A DNA stretch of 64,000 nt from JABDKJ01 sp039028335 (GTDB lineage: Bacteria > Bacteroidota > Bacteroidia > Flavobacteriales_D > JABDKJ01). The stretch covers positions 1-64,000 of the forward strand of contig JBCCIF010000003.1 of NCBI GenBank assembly GCA_039028335.1, given 5' to 3'. A program made the translations under genes and the position numbers. A model generated the notes under the pieces. That model did not search any database. It was given only the letters and a program-made list of their open reading frames with translations, and had not been told where the DNA came from. Positions 37,048 to 45,788 of the stretch are shown in pieces. Every line of letters starts with the position of its first letter. Position 1 is the first letter of the stretch.

Positions 37048-37895
37048 TGAGCACTTACCTTCATATTTAAATAGCGTATAAGCCCTTGGACTCCAGATGT
37101 CATATGCGTCTCGTCTTTCAGCTTAAAGTAGTTAAAATCAGCACCAGAAGATTTGTCCTTTTCAATGAATTTTTTGACATATTTTACATCACTGATATAA
37201 TGAGCAATGTCCTTTTCAGCTATTCCCAGATGAAAAGATTTAAAATTGTAAATGTGTTGTTTGTTGCTGGCCAATGTTTCCATTTCTCTTAAGAGAACAT
37301 AATCATCCCAAACTACGCTGGGACTAATGGAAATATAGTTGTCAAAAAGTTCAGGAGAATAGACAAGAAAAGAAAGTACACAAAGACCTCCCATAGAATG
37401 ACCAAAGATGCTTTTATTGCGGAAATGAATATTAAATCGCTCTTCTAAAAAAGGAATGATCTCTTTGCTTAAAAATTCCGAGAATAATGGGAATCTGCCG
37501 GTAGTGGAGTACAATGCGATTTGTTCCTTGTCATCATTATTGGTCCAATCTTGTTGACTAGGTGTATAATGAGAAAATCTGCTTTGAGTTGTGCTATGCA
37601 GTGCTAAAATGCATGTATTATCAAATCGCTGATCAAAATTATAGAGATCGATAAAATCCGAAGCTATTCCCATGTATTCATCTCCATCAAGAAGGACAAT
37701 CAAATTCACGATTGTGTCATCTTCTTTTTCTCTGAAGATTCTCGTTTCATAGTACATCTCTTCATCGAGTATATACGAAAAAAATAGCCGTGTTGAGTCG
37801 CTATTATCTGATCCTAAAACTTGGAAATGAAAAAGGATACTAAAGCCGATAATAAATATGGGATGTTGCCAATATTCAATTCCCGATTTGAACAT
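37044..37895 (-). CDS. Secreted alpha/beta hydrolase (esterase D/IroE-like)
   Basis: From Met at 37,895 the product is 283 aa with a hydrophobic export segment (residues about 10-28). An in-frame Met 14 codons upstream exists, but it overlaps the preceding gene further. Features of the esterase family are VNLIVLLDGDEY, FGHSMGG (nucleophile Ser167 from this start), SISPSVVWDD and a C-terminal His in DETHMTS. The substrate is unknown; ferric-siderophore esters are one family precedent. It overlaps the upstream DUF4097-like gene by 20 nt and is the last gene of the sigma-factor operon. Confidence 0.8.
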   Translation of the reverse strand: MFKSGIEYWQHPIFIIGFSILFHFQVLGSDNSDSTRLFFSYILDEEMYYETRIFREKEDDTIVNLIVLLDGDEYMGIASDFIDLYNFDQRFDNTCILALHSTTQSRFSHYTPSQQDWTNNDDKEQIALYSTTGRFPLFSEFLSKEIIPFLEERFNIHFRNKSIFGHSMGGLCVLSFLVYSPELFDNYISISPSVVWDDYVLLREMETLASNKQHIYNFKSFHLGIAEKDIAHYISDVKYVKKFIEKDKSSGADFNYFKLKDETHMTSGVQGLIRYLNMKVSAH

Positions 37896-38961
37896 ATCCT
37901 TGGGTATTGACAACCTGCACCAAAGGCCCTTGACCATTACCTAGTTTTCCTTTGATACGCCATCTCTTATCTTCTCCTACTCCTTTGCTAATAATATCAA
38001 GCTGAGGATATTCATAGCTATCTGGATCATTGGTTAAATCCAGATCCAATATTCCGTCAAAATACTCTGGTATACCAATGAAAATATCTGCTTTATTTCC
38101 TTCAACAATAACTTTTTCAGCCATTGCATCAGTTTCAATTATCCTAACTGAACCCATCTTTAAGTTGGTACTCATATTGTTTTTTAGGACTTGAATCTTG
38201 GTATCACTCAGAACGAAGCTACCTTGTAATTCGTCAATCTCTTCAATATAAATCTCATCGTGTTTTGAGCGGATATTTAGATTTTTAACTTCAGCGATTT
38301 CTATTTCACTAGAGCTAGACTCTATAATCAATTCTTCAGCTTCATCAATATCTGCAGATTTTGCTCCGCCTAAAATAAGGTTAGCATAAGTGATTGATTT
38401 GACCTTAAGCTTTCCATATTTCACTTCAATTTTCTTTCCTTTTTTAATTTCTCTTGCTCGAAAATCTCCGTAAGAAACAAATACCTCAAGTTCACCCTCA
38501 TGTTTTCCAATGAAAACATTCCCAAATCGATTACTTATTTCGAGTGGCAACCATTTTGGAAGTCGAATAGTATAATTTACTTCTATTTTATCTTCTGAAC
38601 CTAGTCCTTGTTTAATGTCGTACCCTTTTTTAGTAAAAAAGCTGACATTATCCGACCAGTTGGTTTCAGCCAATACAAAAGAAGCTGAACTGGTAAAGTC
38701 AACATCAATCTTTTCCAGCATCTCTTCGAGATTCCATTGCTTTTCTGATCGCGCAATGATTTCGATCTCAAAGGCAATTGAATCTTTGGCCCAATGCTCG
38801 ATAATAATGTCCCCATACTTATTAGCTATCTCTGCATAGGATTCAGTATTCAGGGGAAAGGACCTTTGAATGGTTTTTGATTTTTCGCTCATTTCTGAAC
38901 CTATTAGGTCCCCAGAAATACAGACTAATATACTCAGGCACACTATTTTCAGCACTTTCAT
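37876..38961 (-). CDS. Exported DUF4097-like beta-helical protein
   Basis: The 361-aa product from Met 38,961 starts with MKVLKIVCLSILVCISG, a signal peptide; in-frame upstream codons lie inside the preceding gene. The body has repeated short beta-strands with a spacing of roughly 18-22 residues (LEISNRFGNVFIG, LEVFVSYGDF, KIEVKYGKLKV), the style of DUF4097/DUF2807 right-handed helices. It begins 1 nt after the stop of the probable anti-sigma gene. In this phylum such proteins often travel with ECF sigma/anti-sigma pairs, probably in envelope stress; the function is not known. Confidence 0.75.
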   Translation of the reverse strand: MKVLKIVCLSILVCISGDLIGSEMSEKSKTIQRSFPLNTESYAEIANKYGDIIIEHWAKDSIAFEIEIIARSEKQWNLEEMLEKIDVDFTSSASFVLAETNWSDNVSFFTKKGYDIKQGLGSEDKIEVNYTIRLPKWLPLEISNRFGNVFIGKHEGELEVFVSYGDFRAREIKKGKKIEVKYGKLKVKSITYANLILGGAKSADIDEAEELIIESSSSEIEIAEVKNLNIRSKHDEIYIEEIDELQGSFVLSDTKIQVLKNNMSTNLKMGSVRIIETDAMAEKVIVEGNKADIFIGIPEYFDGILDLDLTNDPDSYEYPQLDIISKGVGEDKRWRIKGKLGNGQGPLVQVVNTQGYVQIGN

Positions 38962-38962
38962 C

Positions 38963-39496
38963 TTATTGTTCAATAATTTCATTGTCTTCTTGTTTTGATT
39001 CTTCAAAGGCATGTAAAAGGGATTCCAAAATTTCAAGGCGAAGTCTGTAGTTTTCTACCATTGCTTCAAGCACTATACCTGGATCAGCTCCGTAGCCCAT
39101 CTCTACTTTCAACTCTTCAAATTCACTTTTCAAATCATTTATTTCCTCTAATAATTCTGGATCGACATCATACTCATTCAGGTTTCTTAGCTTGTCATTG
39201 ACCTGCATTGAATAGTAATTTTCAACTTCGCCAAAATCCTCAACCAAATTATCCTGTGCACTTTGGACAGGGTCTTCTGCTAAATTTTTGTTGTCTTTAT
39301 TCAAAAAGAAAAAGACACTCAAAAAGATCATAATTCCTGCCGCTGCATAGGGCAAATAGGGACGAATGGAAAACACCTTTACTTCCTTTTGATCCAAGTC
39401 CGATTCTATCTTATTCCATAAATTTTCAGATGGAAATTCTACATCAAATTCCTCTTTGTTGCTATCTATGAAATTTTTAAGCTTGTCTTCTTTCAT
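38963..39496 (-). CDS. Probable membrane anti-sigma factor
   Basis: The 177-aa product has a short cytoplasmic part (1-45; LKNFIDSNKEEFDVEFPSE, WNKIESDL), one transmembrane helix (about 48-66, LPYAAAGIMIFLSVFFFLN) and a periplasmic acidic coiled-coil part (about 95-177, LEEINDLKSEFEELKVEMG). The layout fits a single-pass regulator that holds an ECF sigma factor. It overlaps the sigma gene by 20 nt and precedes the DUF4097-like protein. No zinc-binding anti-sigma motif is seen, so the assignment rests on topology and position. Confidence 0.72.
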   Translation of the reverse strand: MKEDKLKNFIDSNKEEFDVEFPSENLWNKIESDLDQKEVKVFSIRPYLPYAAAGIMIFLSVFFFLNKDNKNLAEDPVQSAQDNLVEDFGEVENYYSMQVNDKLRNLNEYDVDPELLEEINDLKSEFEELKVEMGYGADPGIVLEAMVENYRLRLEILESLLHAFEESKQEDNEIIEQ

Positions 39497-40037
39497 TTGA
39501 ATGCTCCATTAAAAAATTCCTAATCTTATTTTTAGCTCTATTGAGTTGAGATTTCGAAGTCGAAACAGAAATCCCTAGCTCATTTGCTATTTCTTTATGC
39601 GAATAGTCTTCAAACATGTAGAGGGTAAATACGACCCTAAATCCGTCTGGCAAGGATTTTAGTGCCTGTTTCACCTGCTCTACCGTTACGGGATACTCCT
39701 TAATCTCCTCAACTTCTTCAAATAATCCTATCTGCTCCTCTTGCATCTCAACGTATTTCAATCTTCTTTTCTTCAACTGATTGATTGAATGATTAACTAC
39801 TATTCTCTTGAACCAAGCACCAAAACTTGATTTTCCCTGATACTTATCTAAGTTTTGAAACATCTTAACAAAACTTTCCTGTAGAACATCTTCCGCTTCA
39901 TCTCTTCTATTCAAGATCCTCAAGGAAACATTAAACATTGCTTGAGAGTAGAGCCTGAAGATTTCGGCTTGAGCCCTTCTCTCCCCTCTCTTGCATTGTT
40001 CAATTAGTTCTTGGTGTATATTCAGGTGTTGGTTCAA
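39477..40037 (-). CDS. ECF-type RNA polymerase sigma-70 factor
   Basis: The 186-aa product has sigma region 2 (about 20-90; DEAEDVLQESFVKMFQNL, FGAWFKRIVVNHSINQLKK) and region 4 (about 120-175; LPDGFRVVFTLYMFEDYSHKEIA, LGISVSTSKSQLNRAKNKI). It starts at TTG 40,037; an in-frame TGA four codons upstream bounds it and the next ATG would remove region 2. It is followed by a probable anti-sigma factor and preceded by a beta-barrel and a GIN-domain lipoprotein on the same strand. Confidence 0.9.
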   Translation of the reverse strand: MNQHLNIHQELIEQCKRGERRAQAEIFRLYSQAMFNVSLRILNRRDEAEDVLQESFVKMFQNLDKYQGKSSFGAWFKRIVVNHSINQLKKRRLKYVEMQEEQIGLFEEVEEIKEYPVTVEQVKQALKSLPDGFRVVFTLYMFEDYSHKEIANELGISVSTSKSQLNRAKNKIRNFLMEHSNERRQA

Positions 40038-40055
40038 ATTGTTGGGTCAATAGGA

Positions 40056-40700
40056 TTAAAACCAACCTAAACGTAAGGATAAATTGGCTGATAATCCTTC
40101 AATATCGCTCGTTTCTATGCCCGGTATTTGGGTATCAGTTACAAACTTATAACTCACTCCTCCCGTCAATCTCATGAACTTGAAAACATTCAGTTCTAGA
40201 TTTACTCCAGGCTCTGCCATAAGAAACATATCGGTTCTATGAGGCTTCTGATCAAAAGCCGTTTCAACGCCATTAATGATATCCCCTTCCCAAAGTGGAT
40301 CATAGGTTTCCGCTATTCCGCCAATCCCCAAAAATAATGGAGTAGTCACATGCAAAACGGATTTAGATGCTATTACGGGTTCAATATTGACTCCGCCATA
40401 TCCCATTTGGAGTTTATAAGCATCTCCATCATCATTAAATGTATTGCTTTCGATATCGCTCACAAGGCCCATACCTTTGACTCCAATGTTTAGGGAATGT
40501 CCAAGCACCATATTCAGTTCCGCACCGGTTAAGTAAGCCTCTTGACCATTAATCTGAGCGGCCTGAGAATTCAGTCCAATAAATCCACCAAATCCTCGCT
40601 TATTTCCAAATAAAGTTTGCTGCTCATTGTTTTGGTTCTCCTGTGCGAATAATAATGAACCTATCATTATTGCAATCGCCATTGTGATCATTCTTCTCAT
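40056..40700 (-). CDS. Outer-membrane beta-barrel protein of unknown function
   Basis: The 214-aa product has a signal peptide (1-19, GSLLFAQ). After it come alternating amphipathic strands ending in the aromatic residue expected of a barrel (LSLRLGWF). It resembles small OmpA/OmpW-type barrels by composition only. It is 18 nt upstream of the sigma factor gene and 25 nt downstream of the GIN-domain gene, so it is part of that operon and may be a sensed or regulated envelope component. Confidence 0.65.
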   Translation of the reverse strand: MRRMITMAIAIMIGSLLFAQENQNNEQQTLFGNKRGFGGFIGLNSQAAQINGQEAYLTGAELNMVLGHSLNIGVKGMGLVSDIESNTFNDDGDAYKLQMGYGGVNIEPVIASKSVLHVTTPLFLGIGGIAETYDPLWEGDIINGVETAFDQKPHRTDMFLMAEPGVNLELNVFKFMRLTGGVSYKFVTDTQIPGIETSDIEGLSANLSLRLGWF

Positions 40701-40725
40701 GATTTCTTAATTTAAATTCATTCTA

Positions 40726-41433
40726 TTAAAGTGGCCCAACATCGCCACTGCCGTTAATTTCTGTGCTTACAATAGGGCTTCCTAAATAATTTACATCTCC
40801 ACTGCCATTAATTACAACATTCAATTCGTTGGATACATTTACAGACACATCTCCGCTGCCATCAATGAGAACACTGGCAAATTCCACTGGAAGGTCAAGT
40901 GCATCTATATCACCGCTTCCGTCAATATCAAAGTTGACTGATTCTCCTTCACCTGAAAGAACTATATCTCCTGATCCCCTGATTGATGCATCAACTGAAT
41001 TTACTTCGAGAAAGCGCAAATCAATATCCCCTGAACCTCTTACATTGATATCCATATCAGCTGACTCCAAGGCTTGCGCACTTATATCACCCGAACCGTC
41101 TAGATTAATTTTATCCAAAAATTCCTGGTCAATAAATACCTTAGTCTGTTTATCGTCAGCAACATTGTTTCTTTCTTCGTAAACGTATAATACCTCATCG
41201 ATTACTTCGGTAACTATATGTTTTATTTTTCTGCTTCCAGTCTCTACGCGAACATCATAGCTGTCATTAGAAGTGATGATTACGTCTATATTCCCGTCTA
41301 CATCCAGACCCGTATAAAATTCGGCTAAACTTCTGTCCTCTACGATTAAGTCTCCACTGTCCCACAATGCGCGTTCACATGAACTGGTTCCTATAATTAA
41401 AGCTAAAAGTGCAACAAGTTTAATGTGTTTCAT
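40726..41433 (-). CDS. GIN-domain (DUF2807) lipoprotein
   Basis: The 235-aa product begins MKHIKLVALLALIIGTSSCE, a lipoprotein-like signal with Cys19. The body is a DUF2807 (GIN/adhesin head) beta-helix with seven GSGD turns, at roughly 16-21 residue spacing, from about 115 to the end (DGSGDI, RGSGDI, DGSGDV, NGSGDV). GIN proteins are extracytoplasmic with unknown ligands. It is the first gene of the sigma-factor operon. Confidence 0.85.
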   Translation of the reverse strand: MKHIKLVALLALIIGTSSCERALWDSGDLIVEDRSLAEFYTGLDVDGNIDVIITSNDSYDVRVETGSRKIKHIVTEVIDEVLYVYEERNNVADDKQTKVFIDQEFLDKINLDGSGDISAQALESADMDINVRGSGDIDLRFLEVNSVDASIRGSGDIVLSGEGESVNFDIDGSGDIDALDLPVEFASVLIDGSGDVSVNVSNELNVVINGSGDVNYLGSPIVSTEINGSGDVGPL

Positions 41434-41577
41434 GTCTTTGAATTTTCTGATTTCTAATCAAAAGACAAGCATTTTTAAAAAGGTTGCACCGACCAGGAAA
41501 AGAAATGCAAAATAAAAGGATGAACTAATCTTATATGCCTGGTTAACTGATAGTTACATTGAATTGAAAATAATGCA

Positions 41578-42828
41578 TTATTTTCTCCTTGTAACCACAT
41601 TTACGCCTTCCCAAGATATTCCGGCTTCAGGAAAAATCTGATCTTTCATTTCTTTCTCTTCATCAAAGCGCTTTAATTTCGGAATAGGACTTAGTTCATG
41701 AATTTTTAATTGATTTACTCCAAAAAAGCCCTCCATCTCAAAATTTGACTTGGTATTCTTCTTCCATAGACGTTTATGGGTCATGTTTAGATTTACATTC
41801 ATGTAAAGCTGATCCGGATACCATTGATTCCCAATTTCGCGATAATTGAGACGGACGTCATAACGTGGTTTATCTATTCCTAAACCAAATGCAAACAAAA
41901 TTGGCTTAAGATAAGCAGGGATGATAAAATGTCCGTAGTACTCCAAAGAAGCAATGGCATAATTCTCGGCATCGATATATATTTTCCCTTTGGATCGCAT
42001 ATTCTCCAAATTTCGTCTTGCTTCAAAAGAGATGACGATAATTTCATGGCCATCGAAAAAAGTCCTTTGCTCCAATTCGTAATTGTACTTTTTAAAATGT
42101 GCGCTATCTAAGAACAGATGTGGGCGCTTTATGAAGTCCAAATCCAGAATATTCTCTGGGCCATTAAGTGATTGCAAAATCTCAACCTCTTCTTCGGAAA
42201 TTTCCCTTCCTTCTTTTTTTGCGCGTTTAATTTCTTTTCGCTCGTACTTTTCCCTCCTTTCCTTCATGAATTCAATTTCTTGAATATCATCCCTCTCACG
42301 ATACAACATTACCTGATGTTGATTCTTCTTGTCACCTCTATAGTCTGGATAGAATGATTTGAAAATGGCTTCGCTGTGCATGACATGCGCTCCGTTCTCT
42401 GTTATTTGCTCTCGATAAAAAGCCGTTGTACCGAAAGGAATATTGACATAATTGGAATCTCTGTATATCTGAAATTGCTTGATATAAAATTCAGGCGGCT
42501 TTGGACTGATAACCACCTCCTGTATCTGATAGGCAAATGGAGGTAGAGCGATTTCTATATAGGTCGGGCAATCTCTTAGCGCAATCTTTAAGCTCTTATA
42601 ACCCATAAAGCTGAAGTTCAAGCTGTCTTCGATTGATTCATTGGGAACTAGTACTTTGAATTGACCAAATTCATTTGTCGTAGTTCCCGCATAGCTTTCC
42701 GTCAAAGAAATGCTGGCAAAGGGTAAAATCTCATTGGTCAAACTGTCTCTGACAATACCACTAATTTCAATTTGAGCATTCAGAGAAAGCACACACAGAA
42801 TTATGACGCAGCTAAAGGATATCTTCAC
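41578..42828 (-). CDS. Secreted CarboxypepD_reg-like protein
   Basis: The 416-aa product starts at GTG 42,828 (in-frame stop just upstream) with a signal peptide (1-19). A carboxypeptidase-regulatory-like Ig fold follows (about 20-100; ISGIVRDSLTNEILPFASISL, TTTNEFGQFKVLVP). A larger domain with LQSLNGPENILDLDFIKRPH and strand-rich C-terminal half resembles DUF5686/DUF3078-like barrels. A basic helical insert is near 195-225 (REKYERKEIKRAKKEGRE). It is monocistronic or begins a small unit; the function is unknown. Confidence 0.7.
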   Translation of the reverse strand: MKISFSCVIILCVLSLNAQIEISGIVRDSLTNEILPFASISLTESYAGTTTNEFGQFKVLVPNESIEDSLNFSFMGYKSLKIALRDCPTYIEIALPPFAYQIQEVVISPKPPEFYIKQFQIYRDSNYVNIPFGTTAFYREQITENGAHVMHSEAIFKSFYPDYRGDKKNQHQVMLYRERDDIQEIEFMKERREKYERKEIKRAKKEGREISEEEVEILQSLNGPENILDLDFIKRPHLFLDSAHFKKYNYELEQRTFFDGHEIIVISFEARRNLENMRSKGKIYIDAENYAIASLEYYGHFIIPAYLKPILFAFGLGIDKPRYDVRLNYREIGNQWYPDQLYMNVNLNMTHKRLWKKNTKSNFEMEGFFGVNQLKIHELSPIPKLKRFDEEKEMKDQIFPEAGISWEGVNVVTRRK

Positions 42829-42890
42829 TATTCAAATTTCATTTATGACGAATTAGAAAGAGAATTTGTTACTGAGTTAATCTAACTTAT

Positions 42891-43574
42891 TCAAGGACAA
42901 GTATCACAGAGATTCTTTGCTTCTAAAGGGAACTTTATTCCCACCAATAATTGATATGCCGTATGAAACCCTTGCCTTTGCGGCAAAGTGGCGACATGGT
43001 GATTTTGAATACTTCCAGTATATCTTAACTCAATGGACCCTGCTAATCTATCAGCTAAGCTTGTTGAATAACCCAATCCGATGCCTGCTAAATAATCCTC
43101 AGGGCGAGTATTAGGTATGTTGGCAATTGCCGTATTCGTTAGCGTGCCTGCATTGTTCACTTTCATAACCTCAACATTGGATGTTAGGAGCGAATTATAC
43201 TGAAAGAGAGCATTGGTAAAAATTCGATGTCCTCTTTGAATTTCATACACATATCCCAGCTTAACAGCAGCTCCGAAATGATCAAAATTCCAACGAAGAC
43301 CATCTTCGAATAATTCTCCATTTACGATTTGATTTTCGTCTGTACTAAAGCCCTTTTGCTCATAGAGCACATCAAACCCAAAGAAAAAACCCGATTTCCA
43401 AACCAGACTATAATTAAAGCCTCCCGTGTAGTAAATACCTCTCTTGGCATTGGGAACATAATTTTGACCGCTTATTCCAGTATTAGATAAACCAGAATAG
43501 AGTCCTAAATATGAATCTTGCCCGAAAACACTCAAGCACAGCATTAAGGTGAAAAGACTACTAATTTTTTTCAT
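42891..43574 (-). CDS. Porin-like outer-membrane beta-barrel protein
   Basis: The 227-aa product has a signal peptide (1-18) and an eight-strand barrel pattern (YLGLYSGLSNTGIS, GFNYSLVWKSGFFFGFDVLYEQKGF, YLAGIGLGYSTSL, GSIELRYTGSI). It resembles the outer-membrane beta-barrel family PF13568 by layout. The start overlaps the thioredoxin-like gene stop by 4 nt (ATGA), so the two are cotranscribed. A function in solute passage is only inferred. Confidence 0.72.
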   Translation of the reverse strand: MKKISSLFTLMLCLSVFGQDSYLGLYSGLSNTGISGQNYVPNAKRGIYYTGGFNYSLVWKSGFFFGFDVLYEQKGFSTDENQIVNGELFEDGLRWNFDHFGAAVKLGYVYEIQRGHRIFTNALFQYNSLLTSNVEVMKVNNAGTLTNTAIANIPNTRPEDYLAGIGLGYSTSLADRLAGSIELRYTGSIQNHHVATLPQRQGFHTAYQLLVGIKFPLEAKNLCDTCP

Positions 43575-44092
43575 TCGAGTTCTGACAAATATGCATCAAT
43601 TTCTTGCAGGCTCGCTTTGACCAAAAGAAATTCTCCACTTGGACCTATTAAAAATTTGGCGGGAATTTCATTCACTCCGTAAGGAGAAGCAATGTCAGAC
43701 GTAGCAACAATTCTGGAAATATCAACAATCTGGTATTTCCAATTGAAGCCCAATTTTTCGGCTACTGCCTTCCAATTCCGATCATTTCTTTCCAAAGCAA
43801 CACTCAACAATTCAAAGCCATTACCATCTTTAAAGGTTTTCCCCTCATATTTATTGTATAAGGCCAGGACATCTCCTGCTTCTCTATGGCATGGTCCGCA
43901 CCATGAAGCCCAGAAATCAAGAATCACGTAATTGCCGTTGAGGTCGTCTAATTGAAATGCACTACCATCGATTAACTTCGATTGAATAGCTGGAGCCTGA
44001 GCATTTTCCTTGATCCCCGGTTTAGGACCAAATTTGTAAAATAAGTAAGCACCGATAACAAATAAAATAAGGAGAGGAATCATTTTTTTCAT
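43571..44092 (-). CDS. TlpA/ResA-like membrane-anchored thioredoxin
   Basis: The 173-aa product has an N-terminal anchor (MIPLLILFVIGAYLFYKFG) and a thioredoxin-fold domain with the redox motif WASWCGPC (Cys65, Cys68) and the cis-Pro loop GVNEIPAKFLI. It should face the periplasm and reduce or exchange disulfides, as TlpA/ResA do in cytochrome maturation or oxidative stress; the specific client is unknown. It overlaps the downstream barrel gene by 4 nt. Confidence 0.9.
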   Translation of the reverse strand: MKKMIPLLILFVIGAYLFYKFGPKPGIKENAQAPAIQSKLIDGSAFQLDDLNGNYVILDFWASWCGPCHREAGDVLALYNKYEGKTFKDGNGFELLSVALERNDRNWKAVAEKLGFNWKYQIVDISRIVATSDIASPYGVNEIPAKFLIGPSGEFLLVKASLQEIDAYLSELE

Positions 44093-44167
44093 GCTCTAAT
44101 TTAAGTACTTGAAGAAATAATTGAGAATCTATTGTAACGGTGTAATGAACTCCTATTCTTATTTATT

Positions 44168-44635
44168 CTATCCTTTCCCCAAAGTAATCTCCTCTGTAAA
44201 GTCTACAGGAATATCGAAATTGACTTTCATGACCTCCATGGTCACTGTTCCCTTATATTTCACATTGAGTTTCTTATTAGACAAAACACCTAAAAGTCCT
44301 CCAAGCAGGCCTTGATCTTTGAAAACCTTTTGAGGATTAAATTGAACTTCGAATGGCAATTCAAACTCTCCATTGGCCGGAACGGCAACGCTCAAGGGCT
44401 TCTCCAACTTTCCAACAGAAACTTCATCCACCCAAACTTCCATATTCATCTTAACTAGGTTGCCACCAACTGGATTCGGGTTTTGATAGACAGAAATACC
44501 CGATACCTGGACATTGTCTAAGGATATAATTTTTGCCGAAAAATTCTTCATGTATTGAAACTCTGGTTCTTCCGGTGCAGAACAAGAAGCCAGGAAGAAG
44601 ATCAACATTAACAGTATAGCGTGGTATAATTTCAT
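44168..44635 (-). CDS. LEA type 2-like lipoprotein
   Basis: The 155-aa product has a lipobox LASC (Cys18) after a hydrophobic signal segment. The mature part is a beta-sandwich with VQVSGISVYQNPNPVGGNLV and VPANGEFELPFEVQF, like LEA2/WHy proteins of Bacteroidota. It is probably anchored to the outer or inner membrane facing the periplasm. It lies upstream of the thioredoxin gene on the same strand with a 75-nt gap. A structural or stress role is a guess. Confidence 0.75.
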   Translation of the reverse strand: MKLYHAILLMLIFFLASCSAPEEPEFQYMKNFSAKIISLDNVQVSGISVYQNPNPVGGNLVKMNMEVWVDEVSVGKLEKPLSVAVPANGEFELPFEVQFNPQKVFKDQGLLGGLLGVLSNKKLNVKYKGTVTMEVMKVNFDIPVDFTEEITLGKG

Positions 44636-44703
44636 ATATCAAAATTACAATGGAACCTTAATTTTGTTCAAGGAGTTTTGAATTATGCTAACACGTCTGG
44701 GTA

Positions 44704-44741
44704 TAAAAAAAGCCCTCGCAACTAATTCTTTGCGAGAGCTC
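44704..44741 (-). terminator. Rho-independent terminator downstream of yegP
   Basis: Read on the minus strand, GCTCTCGCA and TGCGAGGGC pair around an AAGAATTAGT loop (one wobble) and lead into TTTTTTT. It lies 18 nt after the YegP stop codon. Confidence 0.75.
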
Positions 44742-44758
44742 GTTCCAAAAGGATAAAT

Positions 44759-45088
44759 TTATACTGTAAGATCTACAATTTCTGCAGCTCCTGCCTTCTT
44801 TACTACGTCCATCCCATTTTTGCATCCATCGGAAGAGGCATACATTTGACTAGTTCCGATAACTTGTCCGTTAGTTGATTTCAGATTGAAATAATCCTTT
44901 CCGTTTGACGCTTGTTTCATTTCGTAGCAATTGCTATCAGAACAATTTTTCATTACGGATTGCACTCCATTTTGTGCCCCGGCTTTTTGTGAATAACCTT
45001 CACTCGCCAACACCTTTTCTCCGTTACCCGCCTTTAATCTGAAGTAATACTCCTTGCTTTTTTCGCTTTGATAAATTTCGAATTTCAT
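44759..45088 (-). CDS. YegP family (DUF1508) protein
   Basis: The 109-aa product consists of two DUF1508 repeats: FEIYQSEKSKEYYFRLKAGNGE...SEGY and SNGKDYFNLKSTNGQVIGTSQMY, each about 48 residues with a helix (NGVQSVMKN, NGMDVVKKA). Such proteins are small, cytoplasmic and of unknown biochemical role. The gene ends in a clear terminator and is likely monocistronic or with tspO, 41 nt upstream. Confidence 0.92.
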   Translation of the reverse strand: MKFEIYQSEKSKEYYFRLKAGNGEKVLASEGYSQKAGAQNGVQSVMKNCSDSNCYEMKQASNGKDYFNLKSTNGQVIGTSQMYASSDGCKNGMDVVKKAGAAEIVDLTV

Positions 45089-45129
45089 GTTGAATAGAAT
45101 TTAATTATTTGAAGAATAAAAGTACAATT

Positions 45130-45588
45130 TCAATTTTGAAAAACAATGTATGTATTCAGAGAAATAGCGATTAAAAGCCATATATAATAAGGCAATACAA
45201 GCCATTTCCACTTCTCAACTACTCGCTGAAATCTAAACATTAATTGCTGAACGATTACCCAAAGCGATACAATCAAAATAAGGGCAAGGGCCGTTCGTTG
45301 AAAATAAAAAAAGACCGGATTCCAAAGAATATTTAGAACGAATTGAAATGCAAAAAGGCTCAGAAGCAACTTTCGATTCTTGACTTTTTCATATGCCAAA
45401 GCCATATAGAATGAGAATGAAATCATGATGATCGTCCATGCGGCACCAAAAATCCATCCAGGTGGAGTCCAAGGAGCTTTATCTAGTTGGACATACCACT
45501 CTGAAGCTACTCCGGGTCTTGTAAAAAATGACCCCATAGCCAAAGCCCCAAAATTCAAAAAAAGGAAAAGAAGTAAGCGAACAATCAT
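45130..45588 (-). CDS. tspO: TspO/MBR family membrane protein
   Basis: The 152-aa product has five transmembrane helices and the TspO signatures WYVQLDKAPWTPPGWIFG, LNILWNPVFF and LPYYIWLLIAISLN. Bacterial TspO binds porphyrins and modulates stress or tetrapyrrole metabolism. Its only same-strand neighbour is yegP, 41 nt downstream. Confidence 0.93.
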   Translation of the reverse strand: MIVRLLLFLFLNFGALAMGSFFTRPGVASEWYVQLDKAPWTPPGWIFGAAWTIIMISFSFYMALAYEKVKNRKLLLSLFAFQFVLNILWNPVFFYFQRTALALILIVSLWVIVQQLMFRFQRVVEKWKWLVLPYYIWLLIAISLNTYIVFQN

Positions 45589-45788
45589 AAAGCAATTTTA
45601 CTGCCTTTTGTATTTAACTCGACAGGTTTCCATACAATGAATATGCACAATGACAATTTCGCCTTCCCAGCTGAAGCAAATCGCAAAAAATACATTGAGA
45701 CAATTCCTAGATTCAATTATTAATTCGTTCAAGGAATTGGTTCCTTCAATTGGACTATTTGAGCTGACATCTAAATTGCATAAATCGT

